Program-made: the position numbers and the translations under genes
NCBI GenBank assembly: GCA_024343425.1
Contig: BRLC01000014.1
Location: forward strand, 186,001 to 250,000
Source: Rhizobiaceae bacterium MnEN-MB40S
Lineage (GTDB): Bacteria > Pseudomonadota > Alphaproteobacteria > Rhizobiales > Rhizobiaceae
Length of the DNA: 64,000 nt
Direction: 5' to 3'
In this document: piece by piece, positions 26,492 through 34,983 of the stretch
How positions within the stretch are numbered: position 1 is the stretch's first letter
How the letters are laid out: each line of letters starts with the position of its first letter
Notes under the pieces: generated by a model
Databases searched by the model: none
What the model saw: the letters and a program-made list of their open reading frames with translations, nothing else
What the model was told of the DNA's origin: nothing

Positions 26492-29284
26492 CTATTCTGC
26501 AGCGTCCGCCACTTTCAGGCCTTCAACCCGAGCCGCGCAATATTTGAACTCCGGTATTTTACCGAAGGGATCAAGTTGCGGATTGGTGAGCCGGTTCGCG
26601 GGACTTTCATTAAAGCAGAACGGCATGAAGACCATGCCGTCTGCGACCTCCCGGTCTGCTCGCAGGACCGCTTCGACAGCGCCGCGCCTTGTCAGCACTG
26701 AAATCATCTGACCGGGCGTGAGCCCCTGCCTGTCGATTTCATAAGGGTTCATCGCAGCGATTCCCTGCGGCTCCAATTCGTCCAGAACGCTGGCGCGGCG
26801 CGTCATGGCGCCTGTATGCCAATGCTCGAGCAGCCGACCTGTCGTCAGCACCAACGGATATTCCTCATCGGGAACCTCGTCCGGCGCGCGCAGATCTGCC
26901 GGAACGATTGAGCCGCGCCTGTCTTTTGTCGGGAAGCCGGTTGCGAAAATAATCTCGTTACCCGGTTTGTCAGGCGCATCGGCTGGGTATGTGACAGCGT
27001 CTTCCCGCTCGATGCGATCCCACGAAATATTGTTCAGGGACGGCATCACGGACGCCATCTCAGTGTAAACTTCCGAGACGTGGGAGTAAGTCCAGTCGAG
27101 ACCTATGCCCCTGGCGATCGCCACGATCAACTCCCAGTCCTGGCGCGCTTCGCCGGGCAAGTCCAGCGCCGGACGGCCAATCTGAACCTGGCGGTTCGTA
27201 TTGGTGAACGTGCCGAGTTTTTCAGCGTGCGCCGAAGCCGGCAGCACGACATCGGCGTGCCAAGCCGTTTCGGTCAGAAATATGTCCTGCACCACCAGGT
27301 GAGCGAGTTTCGCTAACGCTGCGCGCGCATGGATCTGGTCCGGGTCGGACATTGCGGGGTTTTCGCCCATGACGTACATGCCGCGAATCTCGCCGTCGTG
27401 GATCGCGTCCATGATCTCAACCACGGTAAGTCCGCGGGCGGGATCGAGCGGGCGACCCCAAAAGTCTTCGAATTCATTGCGAATATCCGGCGTCTCGACC
27501 GATCTGTAGTCCGGGTAGAACATCGGAATGAGACCAGCGTCGGACGCTCCCTGCACATTGTTCTGGCCGCGCAAGGGATGAAGTCCGGTTCCGGGACGTC
27601 CGACGTGGCCGGTCGTCAGGGCCATGGCGATAAGGCAACGTGAATTGTCCGTGCCGTGCGTGTGCTGGGAAATACCCATTCCCCAGAAAATGATCGACCG
27701 TTCCGACGTCGCGTAGGTGCGCGCGACGGTCCGCAATGTTTCGGCGTCGACGCCGCAGACCTCGGCCATAGCCTCCGGAGAAAAGTCCCTGACCTTCTCC
27801 TTCAGCGCCTCGAAACCGGAAACGTTGGCCTGGATATATTGCTCGTCATAAAGCTTTTCCTCCACGATCACATGGAGAAAGGCGTTGAGCATCGCGACAT
27901 CGCTGCCCGGCTTGAATTGCAGCGCGTGGGTGGCGTGACGCATCAGATCCTGACGGCGCGGATCCAGGACGATCAGGGTCTTTCCCAGCTTCGCCGCCTG
28001 CTTGAAATAGGTGGCGGCGACCGGATGGTTCGTGGTCGGCCTCGCGCCAATCACGATTATGCAGTCGGCGATCATCGCGTCGGTAAACGGCGCGGAAACG
28101 GCGCCTGAACCGACGCCCTCCATCAAGGCCGCCACGGACGATGCATGGCATAGCCGCGTGCAATGATCGACATTGTTGGTGCCGAAACCCTCGCGAATGA
28201 GTTTCTGGAAAAGATAGGCTTCCTCGTTAGAGCCCTTCGCCGATCCAAAACCGGCAATCGCCTTGCCGCCGTCCGCCTGATGAACCGATTTCAGTCCGGA
28301 CGCCGCCTTTTCCAGCGCCTCTTCCCAGGTGGCCGGCCGAAACACCTCCATCGGATCGACAAAACGCAGATCCATGTCACCTGCCTTGGGCGCGTCTTCA
28401 CGCCGGATCAACGGCGTTGTCAGGCGATCAGGCGAATGCACATAGTCAAAGCCGAACCGCCCCTTGACGCACAAACGGTTTTCGTTCGCAGGTCCGTTGC
28501 GGCCATCGACCTGCACGATCGTGTTGTCTTTCACCGCGACCCTGGTCTGGCATCCGACCCCGCAGAAGGGACAAACGCTGTCCACCACCCTGTCGAAATC
28601 CTGAATGGCGCGTGTTCGATGATCTTCGCTCATCAGCGTCTTTTCAAACAGGGCTCCGGTCGGGCAGGCCTGCACGCATTCGCCGCAGGTTACGCATGTG
28701 GACTTTCCCATGGGATCGCGAATATCGAATACGGGAATGGCGTGATTGCCGCGCCCGCCCATGCCGATCACGTCATTGACCTGAACCTCACGGCAGGCGC
28801 GCACACAGGCGTTGCAGGCGATGCAGGCGTCGAGATTGACGGCGATCGCCGGATTGCTGTGGTCGATGCCTCGCGCTGCTTCCCCGGTCTCGAATTTCGA
28901 TTCGAAACGATCCGAGCCGGCGATGTCCATGGACGTGGCCCATCGCCAGAATTCAGACTGGTTGTCGGGCGTCTCATCGCGCGGCCGCATATCGCTCGCC
29001 AGCAACTCGAAAACCATGCGACGGGATTTGTCAGCCCGTTCGGTGTCCGTCCGCACGACCATGCCGTCCGCAGGCTTGCGAATGCAGGAAGCCGCAAGAA
29101 CCCTCTCGCCCTCGATATCAACCATGCACGCACGGCAGTTGCCGTCCGAACGATAACCGGGCTTGTCGACATGGCACAGATGGGGGATGCGCGTCCCTTC
29201 GCGCCTGGCCACCTCCCAAATGCTTTCTTCAGGAGAAGCTTCGACCGTCTTGCCGTCCAGGGTGAATTTGATCGTTGTCATCAC
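26492..29284 (-). CDS. fdhA: Formate dehydrogenase, molybdopterin catalytic subunit
   Basis: This 930-residue protein oxidises formate to CO2. The N-terminus has a [2Fe-2S] domain (Cys37, Cys50, Cys53, Cys67), then ferredoxin-type clusters (CIACNACVRACRE, CVTCGECVQACP), a further [4Fe-4S] site (CPFCGVGC), and the molybdopterin oxidoreductase and dinucleotide-binding domains. The metal ligand is cysteine (HCTRLCHASS), not selenocysteine. Domain order matches NAD-dependent, cytoplasmic FdsA/FdhA-type enzymes. There is no Tat signal. It lies 18 bases after the NuoE/NuoF-like subunit gene. In this region it would drain formate made from methyl groups. Confidence 0.92.
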   Translation of the reverse strand: MMTTIKFTLDGKTVEASPEESIWEVARREGTRIPHLCHVDKPGYRSDGNCRACMVDIEGERVLAASCIRKPADGMVVRTDTERADKSRRMVFELLASDMRPRDETPDNQSEFWRWATSMDIAGSDRFESKFETGEAARGIDHSNPAIAVNLDACIACNACVRACREVQVNDVIGMGGRGNHAIPVFDIRDPMGKSTCVTCGECVQACPTGALFEKTLMSEDHRTRAIQDFDRVVDSVCPFCGVGCQTRVAVKDNTIVQVDGRNGPANENRLCVKGRFGFDYVHSPDRLTTPLIRREDAPKAGDMDLRFVDPMEVFRPATWEEALEKAASGLKSVHQADGGKAIAGFGSAKGSNEEAYLFQKLIREGFGTNNVDHCTRLCHASSVAALMEGVGSGAVSAPFTDAMIADCIIVIGARPTTNHPVAATYFKQAAKLGKTLIVLDPRRQDLMRHATHALQFKPGSDVAMLNAFLHVIVEEKLYDEQYIQANVSGFEALKEKVRDFSPEAMAEVCGVDAETLRTVARTYATSERSIIFWGMGISQHTHGTDNSRCLIAMALTTGHVGRPGTGLHPLRGQNNVQGASDAGLIPMFYPDYRSVETPDIRNEFEDFWGRPLDPARGLTVVEIMDAIHDGEIRGMYVMGENPAMSDPDQIHARAALAKLAHLVVQDIFLTETAWHADVVLPASAHAEKLGTFTNTNRQVQIGRPALDLPGEARQDWELIVAIARGIGLDWTYSHVSEVYTEMASVMPSLNNISWDRIEREDAVTYPADAPDKPGNEIIFATGFPTKDRRGSIVPADLRAPDEVPDEEYPLVLTTGRLLEHWHTGAMTRRASVLDELEPQGIAAMNPYEIDRQGLTPGQMISVLTRRGAVEAVLRADREVADGMVFMPFCFNESPANRLTNPQLDPFGKIPEFKYCAARVEGLKVADAAE

Positions 29285-29302
29285 TGTTTCCCGACGCTCA
29301 TT

Positions 29303-30991
29303 CTAAAGGTCATTCCGGAAGAAGGTCAAAAGGTGATTGACCGGATTAGGCGCCGCCTGTCCAAGCCCGCATATGGAGGCGTCTCTCATCACCGCTTCGA
29401 GATCTCGAATAGCCTGTTCGTCGAGCGGGCCGTCTTTTTCGAGCAATGCAATCATCTTTTCCGTGCCGGATCTGCACGGCGTGCATTGGCCGCAGCTCTC
29501 ATGCTTGAAGAATTTAAGAAGGTTGAGCGCCGCGTCCTTGACACTGTCCGTCTCGGACAGGACGACGACCGCATGCGAGCCCACAAAACTTCCAAGTTCA
29601 GCCAGCTTACCGCCGAAATCGAGTGGAATATCGTCCATATGCGCCGGCAGAATGCCGCCAGACGCGCCACCCGGCAGATAGGCCTTGAAGACATGCCCGT
29701 CCGCCATGCCGCCGCAGTATTCGTCGATCAATTCGCGAATGGTGACGCCGGCTGGCGCGAGTTTTACTCCAGGCTCCTTGACCCGGCCTGAAACGGACCA
29801 CGAGCGTGGGCCGGGATGACCTTCCTTGCCCTTTGCGGCGAACCATTCCGCCCCGTTCTCGACGATATCGCGAATCCACCACAGCGTTTCGACATTGTGA
29901 TTGAGCGTCGGCTTTCCGAAAAGCCCGACTTCCGCAATATAGGGCGGACGATGGCGCGGCAGCCCGCGCTTGCCCTCGATGCTTTCGATCATCGCGCTTT
30001 CCTCGCCACAGATATAGGCGCCAGCGCCGCGGCGAAGCTCGATATAGCCCGGGTCGACAAGCCCGGCGGATTCCAGGGCGGCGATCTCCTGATGCAGGAT
30101 TTCCAGCACTGCCGGATACTCGTCGCGCATGTAGAAATAGATGCGTTCTGCGTCGACCGCATGGGCGGCGATCAAGGCGCCCTCCAGCGTGCGGTGCGGA
30201 TCGCTTTCGAGAAGGAAGCGGTCCTTGAAGGTTCCAGGTTCGCCTTCATCGCCATTGATCGTCATCAGCCGCGGTCCGGCGTAGGAGCGTACGAAGCCCC
30301 ATTTCCTGCCTGCCGGGAAACCTGCGCCGCCGAGACCGCGCAGTCCCGCATCCGAAAGCATGTCGATCAGCGCGTCGGTCGCAATTTCGCCGCCACGGAC
30401 CTTCTCCAGGCACTCGTAGCCACCATATTCCTGATACGCGAAAAGCCCGATATAGTCGGGCGTCAGGACATCGAAGCCGCCTTCATCGGCCAGCTTGGCG
30501 ATGTCGTTTGCGCTTGCATGATCGAGTTCGCGGTCGCCAAGCCGGGCCGCCGGCGCCGTTGCGCAACGCCCCATGCAAGGTGCGCGTACAACGCGGACCA
30601 GAGACGGGTTCATCCGGGTTTCCAGTTCGGAAATCAATGCTTCCGCCCCGCCCATCATGCAGGACAGGCTGTCGCAAACCCGCACGGTTAGTGGAGGAGG
30701 CGACGCCTCGCCTTCCTTGACGACGTCGAAATGGTCGTAGAAGGAAGCGACTTCATACACTTCAGCCTGCGGCAGTTTCATGAGCTCGGACAACGCGCGC
30801 AGATGCGCAGCCGACAGACATCCATAGGTGTCCTGGATAACGTGAAGGTACTCAATCAGCAGGTCGCGTCGAAGCGTTCGTCCATCGAGAAGGGCGCGAA
30901 CATCGTCCACGGCCGCGTCGTCGAGCGGGCGCCCTTTCGGCCCCCGATCCTTGCGCCGCCTCATATCCTGCCGACTCATGGCTTCCTCCAA
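29303..30991 (-). CDS. fdhB: Formate dehydrogenase NAD-reducing subunit (NuoE-NuoF fusion)
   Basis: This 562-residue protein passes electrons from FdhA to NAD. The first 160 residues are a NuoE-like thioredoxin-fold [2Fe-2S] domain (VCDSLSCMMGG, APCMGRC). The rest is NuoF-like: GLRGLGGAGFPAGRKW and NGDEGEPGTFKDR for NADH and FMN, and ESCGQCTPCRSGTEK for the [4Fe-4S] cluster. One chain replaces the separate FdsG and FdsB seen in some species. The start may be MEEAMSRQD or the ATG four codons later. fdhD and accessory genes are not in view. Confidence 0.9.
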   Translation of the reverse strand: MEEAMSRQDMRRRKDRGPKGRPLDDAAVDDVRALLDGRTLRRDLLIEYLHVIQDTYGCLSAAHLRALSELMKLPQAEVYEVASFYDHFDVVKEGEASPPPLTVRVCDSLSCMMGGAEALISELETRMNPSLVRVVRAPCMGRCATAPAARLGDRELDHASANDIAKLADEGGFDVLTPDYIGLFAYQEYGGYECLEKVRGGEIATDALIDMLSDAGLRGLGGAGFPAGRKWGFVRSYAGPRLMTINGDEGEPGTFKDRFLLESDPHRTLEGALIAAHAVDAERIYFYMRDEYPAVLEILHQEIAALESAGLVDPGYIELRRGAGAYICGEESAMIESIEGKRGLPRHRPPYIAEVGLFGKPTLNHNVETLWWIRDIVENGAEWFAAKGKEGHPGPRSWSVSGRVKEPGVKLAPAGVTIRELIDEYCGGMADGHVFKAYLPGGASGGILPAHMDDIPLDFGGKLAELGSFVGSHAVVVLSETDSVKDAALNLLKFFKHESCGQCTPCRSGTEKMIALLEKDGPLDEQAIRDLEAVMRDASICGLGQAAPNPVNHLLTFFRNDL

Positions 30992-31078
30992 CTCCCATAC
31001 ATTCTGGAATGCTTATAAAACTCATGCCAATACGTAAACCGGCCCGAATGCGGCAATCCGACGTCGCACACTTGCGAT

Positions 31079-31095
31079 CAGCCCGAATTGGGCTG
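31079..31095. promoter_or_regulatory. Inverted repeat between fdhB and the binding-protein gene
   Basis: CAGCCC and GGGCTG flank a five-base spacer in the 271-base divergent region. It could be an operator or a small hairpin; no T-run follows. Confidence 0.3.
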
Positions 31096-31262
31096 GGCGT
31101 CGCGCTGGCAAAACGTATGGCGCGAAGCCTTTGAATGTATCCGGGAGTCTTTTTCGGGACATAAATATACGGTACGCTTTAACAGTTTCCGGCGACACAG
31201 AAAGCAGTCAACATAACTGCGGACAAAAGCGATTGCGCGCGTGTGTGGCTGAACAGGAGAAT

Positions 31263-32273
31263 ATGAAAGTGAAATTGCTCTGTGCGCTGCTGTTCGTCAT
31301 TGCTGCGACCATCGCGCCGTCGCGCTCGCTGCTGGCTTCGGAATGCGGCGAGATCAGTATTGCGCGGATGCATTGGCAATCGGCCGCGCTGCTTGCTGAA
31401 ATCGACAAGCTTATCCTGACGGAAGGCTATGGCTGCCCTGTCACGCTTGTGCCAGGAGACACAATCCCGACATTTCAATCGATGAATGAACGGGGCGCGC
31501 CGGATGTCGCGCCGGAACTGTGGATCAATTCGATACGCGAGCAACTCGACAAGGCAGTTGACGAACAGCGCCTTTTCTATGGCGCCAAGGCGCTGGCCGA
31601 TGGCGGAATTGAAGGATGGTGGATTCCGCATTACGTAGCGTTAACCCATCCGCACATCACTAATGTCGCGGAAGCGCTCAAACATCCCGAGATTTTTATT
31701 GACCCGGAAGATCCTGAGAAAGGCGCGGTGCACAATTGCCCGCCGGACTGGAGTTGCAGCATTTCGACCCGAAACCTGTTCAAAGCGTTTGAAGCAGAAA
31801 AAAAGGGATTCAGGCTGGTGGAAGCCAGCTCCGCAGAAGAGTTGCGAAAGTCAATCATAGACGCATTTGAAGGCAGGAAGGGTTGGCTTGGGTATTACTG
31901 GGCTCCGACAGCTCTGCTCGGTCGATACGACATGGTCCGATTGAGTTTTGGCGCGCCGTACAACAAGACCGAATGGGACAGTTGCACGGCTGTGGCGGAT
32001 TGCGAAGACCCGAAGCCGAACGGCTGGCCTTCCGCGCTTGCCTATACGGTTGTCACCAAGAAAATGCGGGACGCTTCGCCACGCGCATTTGACTATCTTT
32101 CGCGCCGTTCTTGGCACAACAGCACAATCAATCGGTTGCTGGCCTGGATGGAGGAAAACGACGCCACGCCAGAGCAGGCCGCTCGTCACTTTCTCGAAGA
32201 GGACGACGAGATCTGGATGCGCTGGGTGACGCTTGACGCCGCGAACAAGATTGGCGGCGCATTGGACGACTGA
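31263..32273 (+). CDS. ProX/OpuAC-like substrate-binding protein (glycine betaine-type)
   Basis: This 336-residue exported protein has a signal peptide (MKVKLLCALLFVIAATIAPSRSLLA) and an OpuAC fold as in ProX (ISIARMHWQSAALLAEIDKLILTEGYGCPV, PELWINS, GWWIPHYVA, GWLGYYWAPTALL). AGGAGA upstream supports the ATG at 31263. Several Trp residues could form the aromatic box typical of quaternary-amine binding. It has an extra cysteine-containing loop (NCPPDWSCS, DSCTAVADC). No permease or ATPase gene lies beside it, so it is an orphan here. Neighbouring betaine/C1 genes agree with a quaternary amine ligand, but the ligand is not proven by sequence. Confidence 0.8.
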   Translation: MKVKLLCALLFVIAATIAPSRSLLASECGEISIARMHWQSAALLAEIDKLILTEGYGCPVTLVPGDTIPTFQSMNERGAPDVAPELWINSIREQLDKAVDEQRLFYGAKALADGGIEGWWIPHYVALTHPHITNVAEALKHPEIFIDPEDPEKGAVHNCPPDWSCSISTRNLFKAFEAEKKGFRLVEASSAEELRKSIIDAFEGRKGWLGYYWAPTALLGRYDMVRLSFGAPYNKTEWDSCTAVADCEDPKPNGWPSALAYTVVTKKMRDASPRAFDYLSRRSWHNSTINRLLAWMEENDATPEQAARHFLEEDDEIWMRWVTLDAANKIGGALDD

Positions 32274-32336
32274 AACCGGCAACGGGCCAGTTGTGGACCC
32301 AAACGGTGACTTGACGTTCGAATCCATCATTGCACA

Positions 32337-32358
32337 CATATAAAGACATGTTTATATG
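32337..32358. promoter_or_regulatory. Perfect 8+8 inverted repeat upstream of the homocysteine methyltransferase gene
   Basis: CATATAAA and TTTATATG are separated by GACATG, 27 bases before the ATG at 32385. This is a good operator candidate. Methionine-cycle genes in alphaproteobacteria are often controlled by ArsR-family SahR/SamR regulators that bind AT-rich palindromes; that assignment is a suggestion only. Confidence 0.55.
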
Positions 32359-32384
32359 GGCAAATAGATTAATGGTGGGCCGAC

Positions 32385-33398
32385 ATGACCAGCAATCCCC
32401 TCGCAGACCTGATTGCCAAAAAAGGCGTTCTCCTCGCCGACGGCGCAACCGGCACCAATCTGTTCGCAGTCGGACTGGAGGCGGGTGAAGCCCCGGAACT
32501 CTGGAACGAAAGCAACACGGACAAGATCGTCGCTCTGCATCAAGGCTTCGTCGACGCCGGCTCGGATATCATCCTGACCAACAGTTTCGGCGGAACCCGG
32601 CATCGGCTCAAGCTTCACCATGCCCAGGATCGCGTCTTCGAACTCAACCGCAAAGCGGCCGAAATCGCCCGCGGCGTCGCGGATGCGGCTGATCGAAAGG
32701 TCATCGTCGCCGGCTCGGTGGGGCCGACGGGAGAACTGCTGGTCCCGCTCGGCGCCTTGACCTATGACGATGCGGTAGAGGCTTTTGTCGAGCAGATAGA
32801 AGGTCTGAAGGCGGGCGGCGTCGATGTCATATGGATCGAGACCATGTCGGCGCCTGACGAAATCAAAGCCGCCGCAGAGGCCTCAGTCAAATGTGACATG
32901 CCCTATCTGTATACGGGCTCTTTCGACACGGCTGGCAAAACGATGATGGGACTGCACCCCAAGGACATTCACGGGGTGACGAACGACGTCGGACAAACGC
33001 CAGTCGCCGTTGGCGCGAATTGCGGCGTCGGAGCGCCTGATATATTGGCGTCGCTGCTGGAAATCAGCGGCTCCAATCAAGATGTTGCTGTCGTGGTCAA
33101 GGGCAATTGTGGAATTCCAGAATTTCGCGGATCGGAGATACATTACTCCGGCACGCCCGAGCTGATGGCGAAATATACGCACCTCGCAATTGACGCCGGC
33201 GCTACAATCATTGGCGGTTGCTGCGGCACGACCTGCTCGCATCTCAAGGCGATGCGCACGGCAATAGACAGCCATGTCAAGGGACCAAGGCCTACATTCT
33301 CTGATATCGTCGAAAAAATCGGACCACTTCGCAACAAGGCCGCCTCAGAAGGAGACGATCAGCCGCGCCGCGAACGCAGAGGCCGCCGCAGACAGTAA
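32385..33398 (+). CDS. bmt: Betaine-homocysteine S-methyltransferase-like protein with Arg-rich tail
   Basis: This 337-residue protein is a homocysteine S-methyltransferase (Pfam S-methyl_trans). Zinc-ligand cysteines are present: Cys213 in ANCGVG and Cys279-Cys280 in GGCCGT. The N-terminal LLADGATGTNLFAVGLEAGEAPELWN is the family signature. Rhizobial proteins of this type use betaine as methyl donor to make methionine. The last 16 residues (EGDDQPRRERRGRRRQ) form a strongly basic tail outside the barrel, matching tails on MttB, the methyl-THF methyltransferase and the activator nearby. It could alternatively use another methyl donor. An inverted repeat lies just upstream. Confidence 0.82.
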   Translation: MTSNPLADLIAKKGVLLADGATGTNLFAVGLEAGEAPELWNESNTDKIVALHQGFVDAGSDIILTNSFGGTRHRLKLHHAQDRVFELNRKAAEIARGVADAADRKVIVAGSVGPTGELLVPLGALTYDDAVEAFVEQIEGLKAGGVDVIWIETMSAPDEIKAAAEASVKCDMPYLYTGSFDTAGKTMMGLHPKDIHGVTNDVGQTPVAVGANCGVGAPDILASLLEISGSNQDVAVVVKGNCGIPEFRGSEIHYSGTPELMAKYTHLAIDAGATIIGGCCGTTCSHLKAMRTAIDSHVKGPRPTFSDIVEKIGPLRNKAASEGDDQPRRERRGRRRQ

Positions 33399-33482
33399 TT
33401 GCCGTTTGCAAAGCGATTGTCGCGCTTTAACACATCTGCGAACCCAAACCGGAACAGTTCGGGTTCACATGATTTATGGGAA

Positions 33483-34019
33483 TTACGGACTGGCTGGCCG
33501 CGGACCATCGCCGCCCTGACACCAACCGATACAGGAGATGGCGACCACGCCCGCTGCAGCGCCGAGTGCTATAACAGCGGTGTTGTTTACCCCGCCGCCA
33601 TTCGGATTTTCCTGGAGGAAGGTCGATGACCCGGAATCCAAAGTCGCTGTTGCAAATTCGGCTTCAGTGATTTGAACGCAGATCGATCCATCCTTGCCTT
33701 CCGGCTGCAGGATGCTGATTTCCGAATTCTCCGCAACGGCCAGTTTGCAATCTGATCCGATCTGCACCTGCGCCTTGCCGCCCGGCCCAACATTGATCTG
33801 GGACCCCGCCGTGATCTGCGTTCCGGCTTTTCCGTCAATGAATCCGGTCTTGCCCGAGTACATGACGCTTCCCGACGAATCGGAGATCTCCCCGATAACC
33901 GGATATGACCGCCCAGCAGATTTGGAAGATATACATGTACAATCAAGCGTCTGTGCTGCGCTGAAAGAACCTGAAGCCAGCAAAGCCACGCCGACGGCAA
34001 TAGGTCTCAGAATAGACAT
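33483..34019 (-). CDS. Secreted protein with FecR-like segment, unknown function
   Basis: This 178-residue protein has a signal peptide (MSILRPIAVGVALLASGSFSAA) from the internal ATG at 34019. The middle (GTQITAGSQINVGPGGKAQVQIG, LAVAENSEISI) looks like the FecR-type beta repeat found in surface proteins. Near the C-terminus is a hydrophobic segment (NTAVIALGAAAGVVAISCIG) that could be a membrane anchor. I do not recognise a specific family. It converges with the homocysteine methyltransferase gene. A perfect palindrome TTATTCGAATAA (34039-34050) lies just upstream of its start. Confidence 0.6.
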   Translation of the reverse strand: MSILRPIAVGVALLASGSFSAAQTLDCTCISSKSAGRSYPVIGEISDSSGSVMYSGKTGFIDGKAGTQITAGSQINVGPGGKAQVQIGSDCKLAVAENSEISILQPEGKDGSICVQITEAEFATATLDSGSSTFLQENPNGGGVNNTAVIALGAAAGVVAISCIGWCQGGDGPRPASP

Positions 34020-34231
34020 ATTAAAACCTCTTGTTGAGTTATTCGAATAATACAATGGCCCTGCAGATTCACAACCTAATATTGTAGTTCCGAAAATGTT
34101 ATTTCTCGGTATTGCTCATCCGCAACAGTTGTTTTGCCGGCATAATGATGGGAGGTTGTCTGGAGCCGACGATCCGTGAGTGAGCCTTAGCATATAAGAT
34201 ACAGAGGGTTAAGATACTATTTTGTCGAATT

Positions 34232-34897
34232 TTAAAGCGCCGCCATATGGAAGCGGAGCTGTGGATCCACATAGCGGTATTCAGCGCCGACCGGACAAGC
34301 ATTGCGTGCAGAACACCCGGCAAGCATGCAGCTTGCACTGCCCTCGTCGCTGGCAAGATAAGATCGGCAAGGCTCGATGGAAAATCCATCTGTGGATATG
34401 GCGCCGGCAGGACAGGCGCTCATGCAGGGCTTCTCGCGGCAGCCGTCGCAGGGATGCGGTAGATTTTGCCTTTCAGGCACGGAAAGAGTTTGGCGAAAAG
34501 CCAGCGCCGCGCGATACCCGTGCCAGAGACCGAACTCCGGATGAACGAGGATGCCGAGCGGAGACGGTCGCAGTCCTTCAATCTCCGAAATCCAGCGCTG
34601 AAACGGCCACCAGGGCTTTTCAAACGGGTAAAGCGCCTGACATCCGAACTGATGGGCGACCGGTTCGATCACATTCCGTGTCCAGCGATCGAGCGGGTCT
34701 GGTCCTGGCGACCGCCCGAGATAATCGCTGAAGCACGGCCACAGCGTCGACCCCGCATGACCGACCAGAAGAAGAGTTCCGGCGATATCGCCATCATCAA
34801 GCTCAGGAAGCGTTTCGGAGGCGACGAGCCCGCCGCGCAGCATCAACCCGACATCTCGCAACCGGCGATTCAGTTCGCCGTAGACATCGCCGATCAA
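34232..34897 (-). CDS. Two-cluster [4Fe-4S] ferredoxin-like protein (QueG-like C-terminus) next to mttB
   Basis: This 221-residue protein ends in a ferredoxin module with CDGCREKPCMSACP (CxxCxxxxCxxxC) and CMLAGCSARNACPVG, enough for one and probably two [4Fe-4S] clusters. The first 150 residues resemble the corrinoid-reducing QueG/reductive dehalogenase kind only loosely. The start is a TTG, the first available in frame; it may lie elsewhere in the 86 bases after mttB. Transcription follows mttB on the same strand. Because corrinoid proteins need low-potential reduction of Co(II), this may supply electrons to the corrinoid system. That is an inference from position. Confidence 0.7.
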   Translation of the reverse strand: MIGDVYGELNRRLRDVGLMLRGGLVASETLPELDDGDIAGTLLLVGHAGSTLWPCFSDYLGRSPGPDPLDRWTRNVIEPVAHQFGCQALYPFEKPWWPFQRWISEIEGLRPSPLGILVHPEFGLWHGYRAALAFRQTLSVPERQNLPHPCDGCREKPCMSACPAGAISTDGFSIEPCRSYLASDEGSASCMLAGCSARNACPVGAEYRYVDPQLRFHMAAL

Positions 34898-34983
34898 GGC
34901 TCGGTCTTTCCGTCTGGCGTTGTCCGCCAGACTTCCTTGTGAATCAGATCGGCCACGATCGCCCTGCCGTCAACGGGCTTCCT

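Noticed and set aside
28163..29791. A 542-codon open frame on the plus strand across the formate dehydrogenase genes
   Set aside because: Both formate dehydrogenase subunits on the minus strand have complete cofactor motifs, so this is a shadow frame.
33440..33466. GAACCC/GGGTTC inverted repeat after the homocysteine methyltransferase gene as a terminator
   Set aside because: The stem is only six bases with a 15-base loop and no T-run on either strand.
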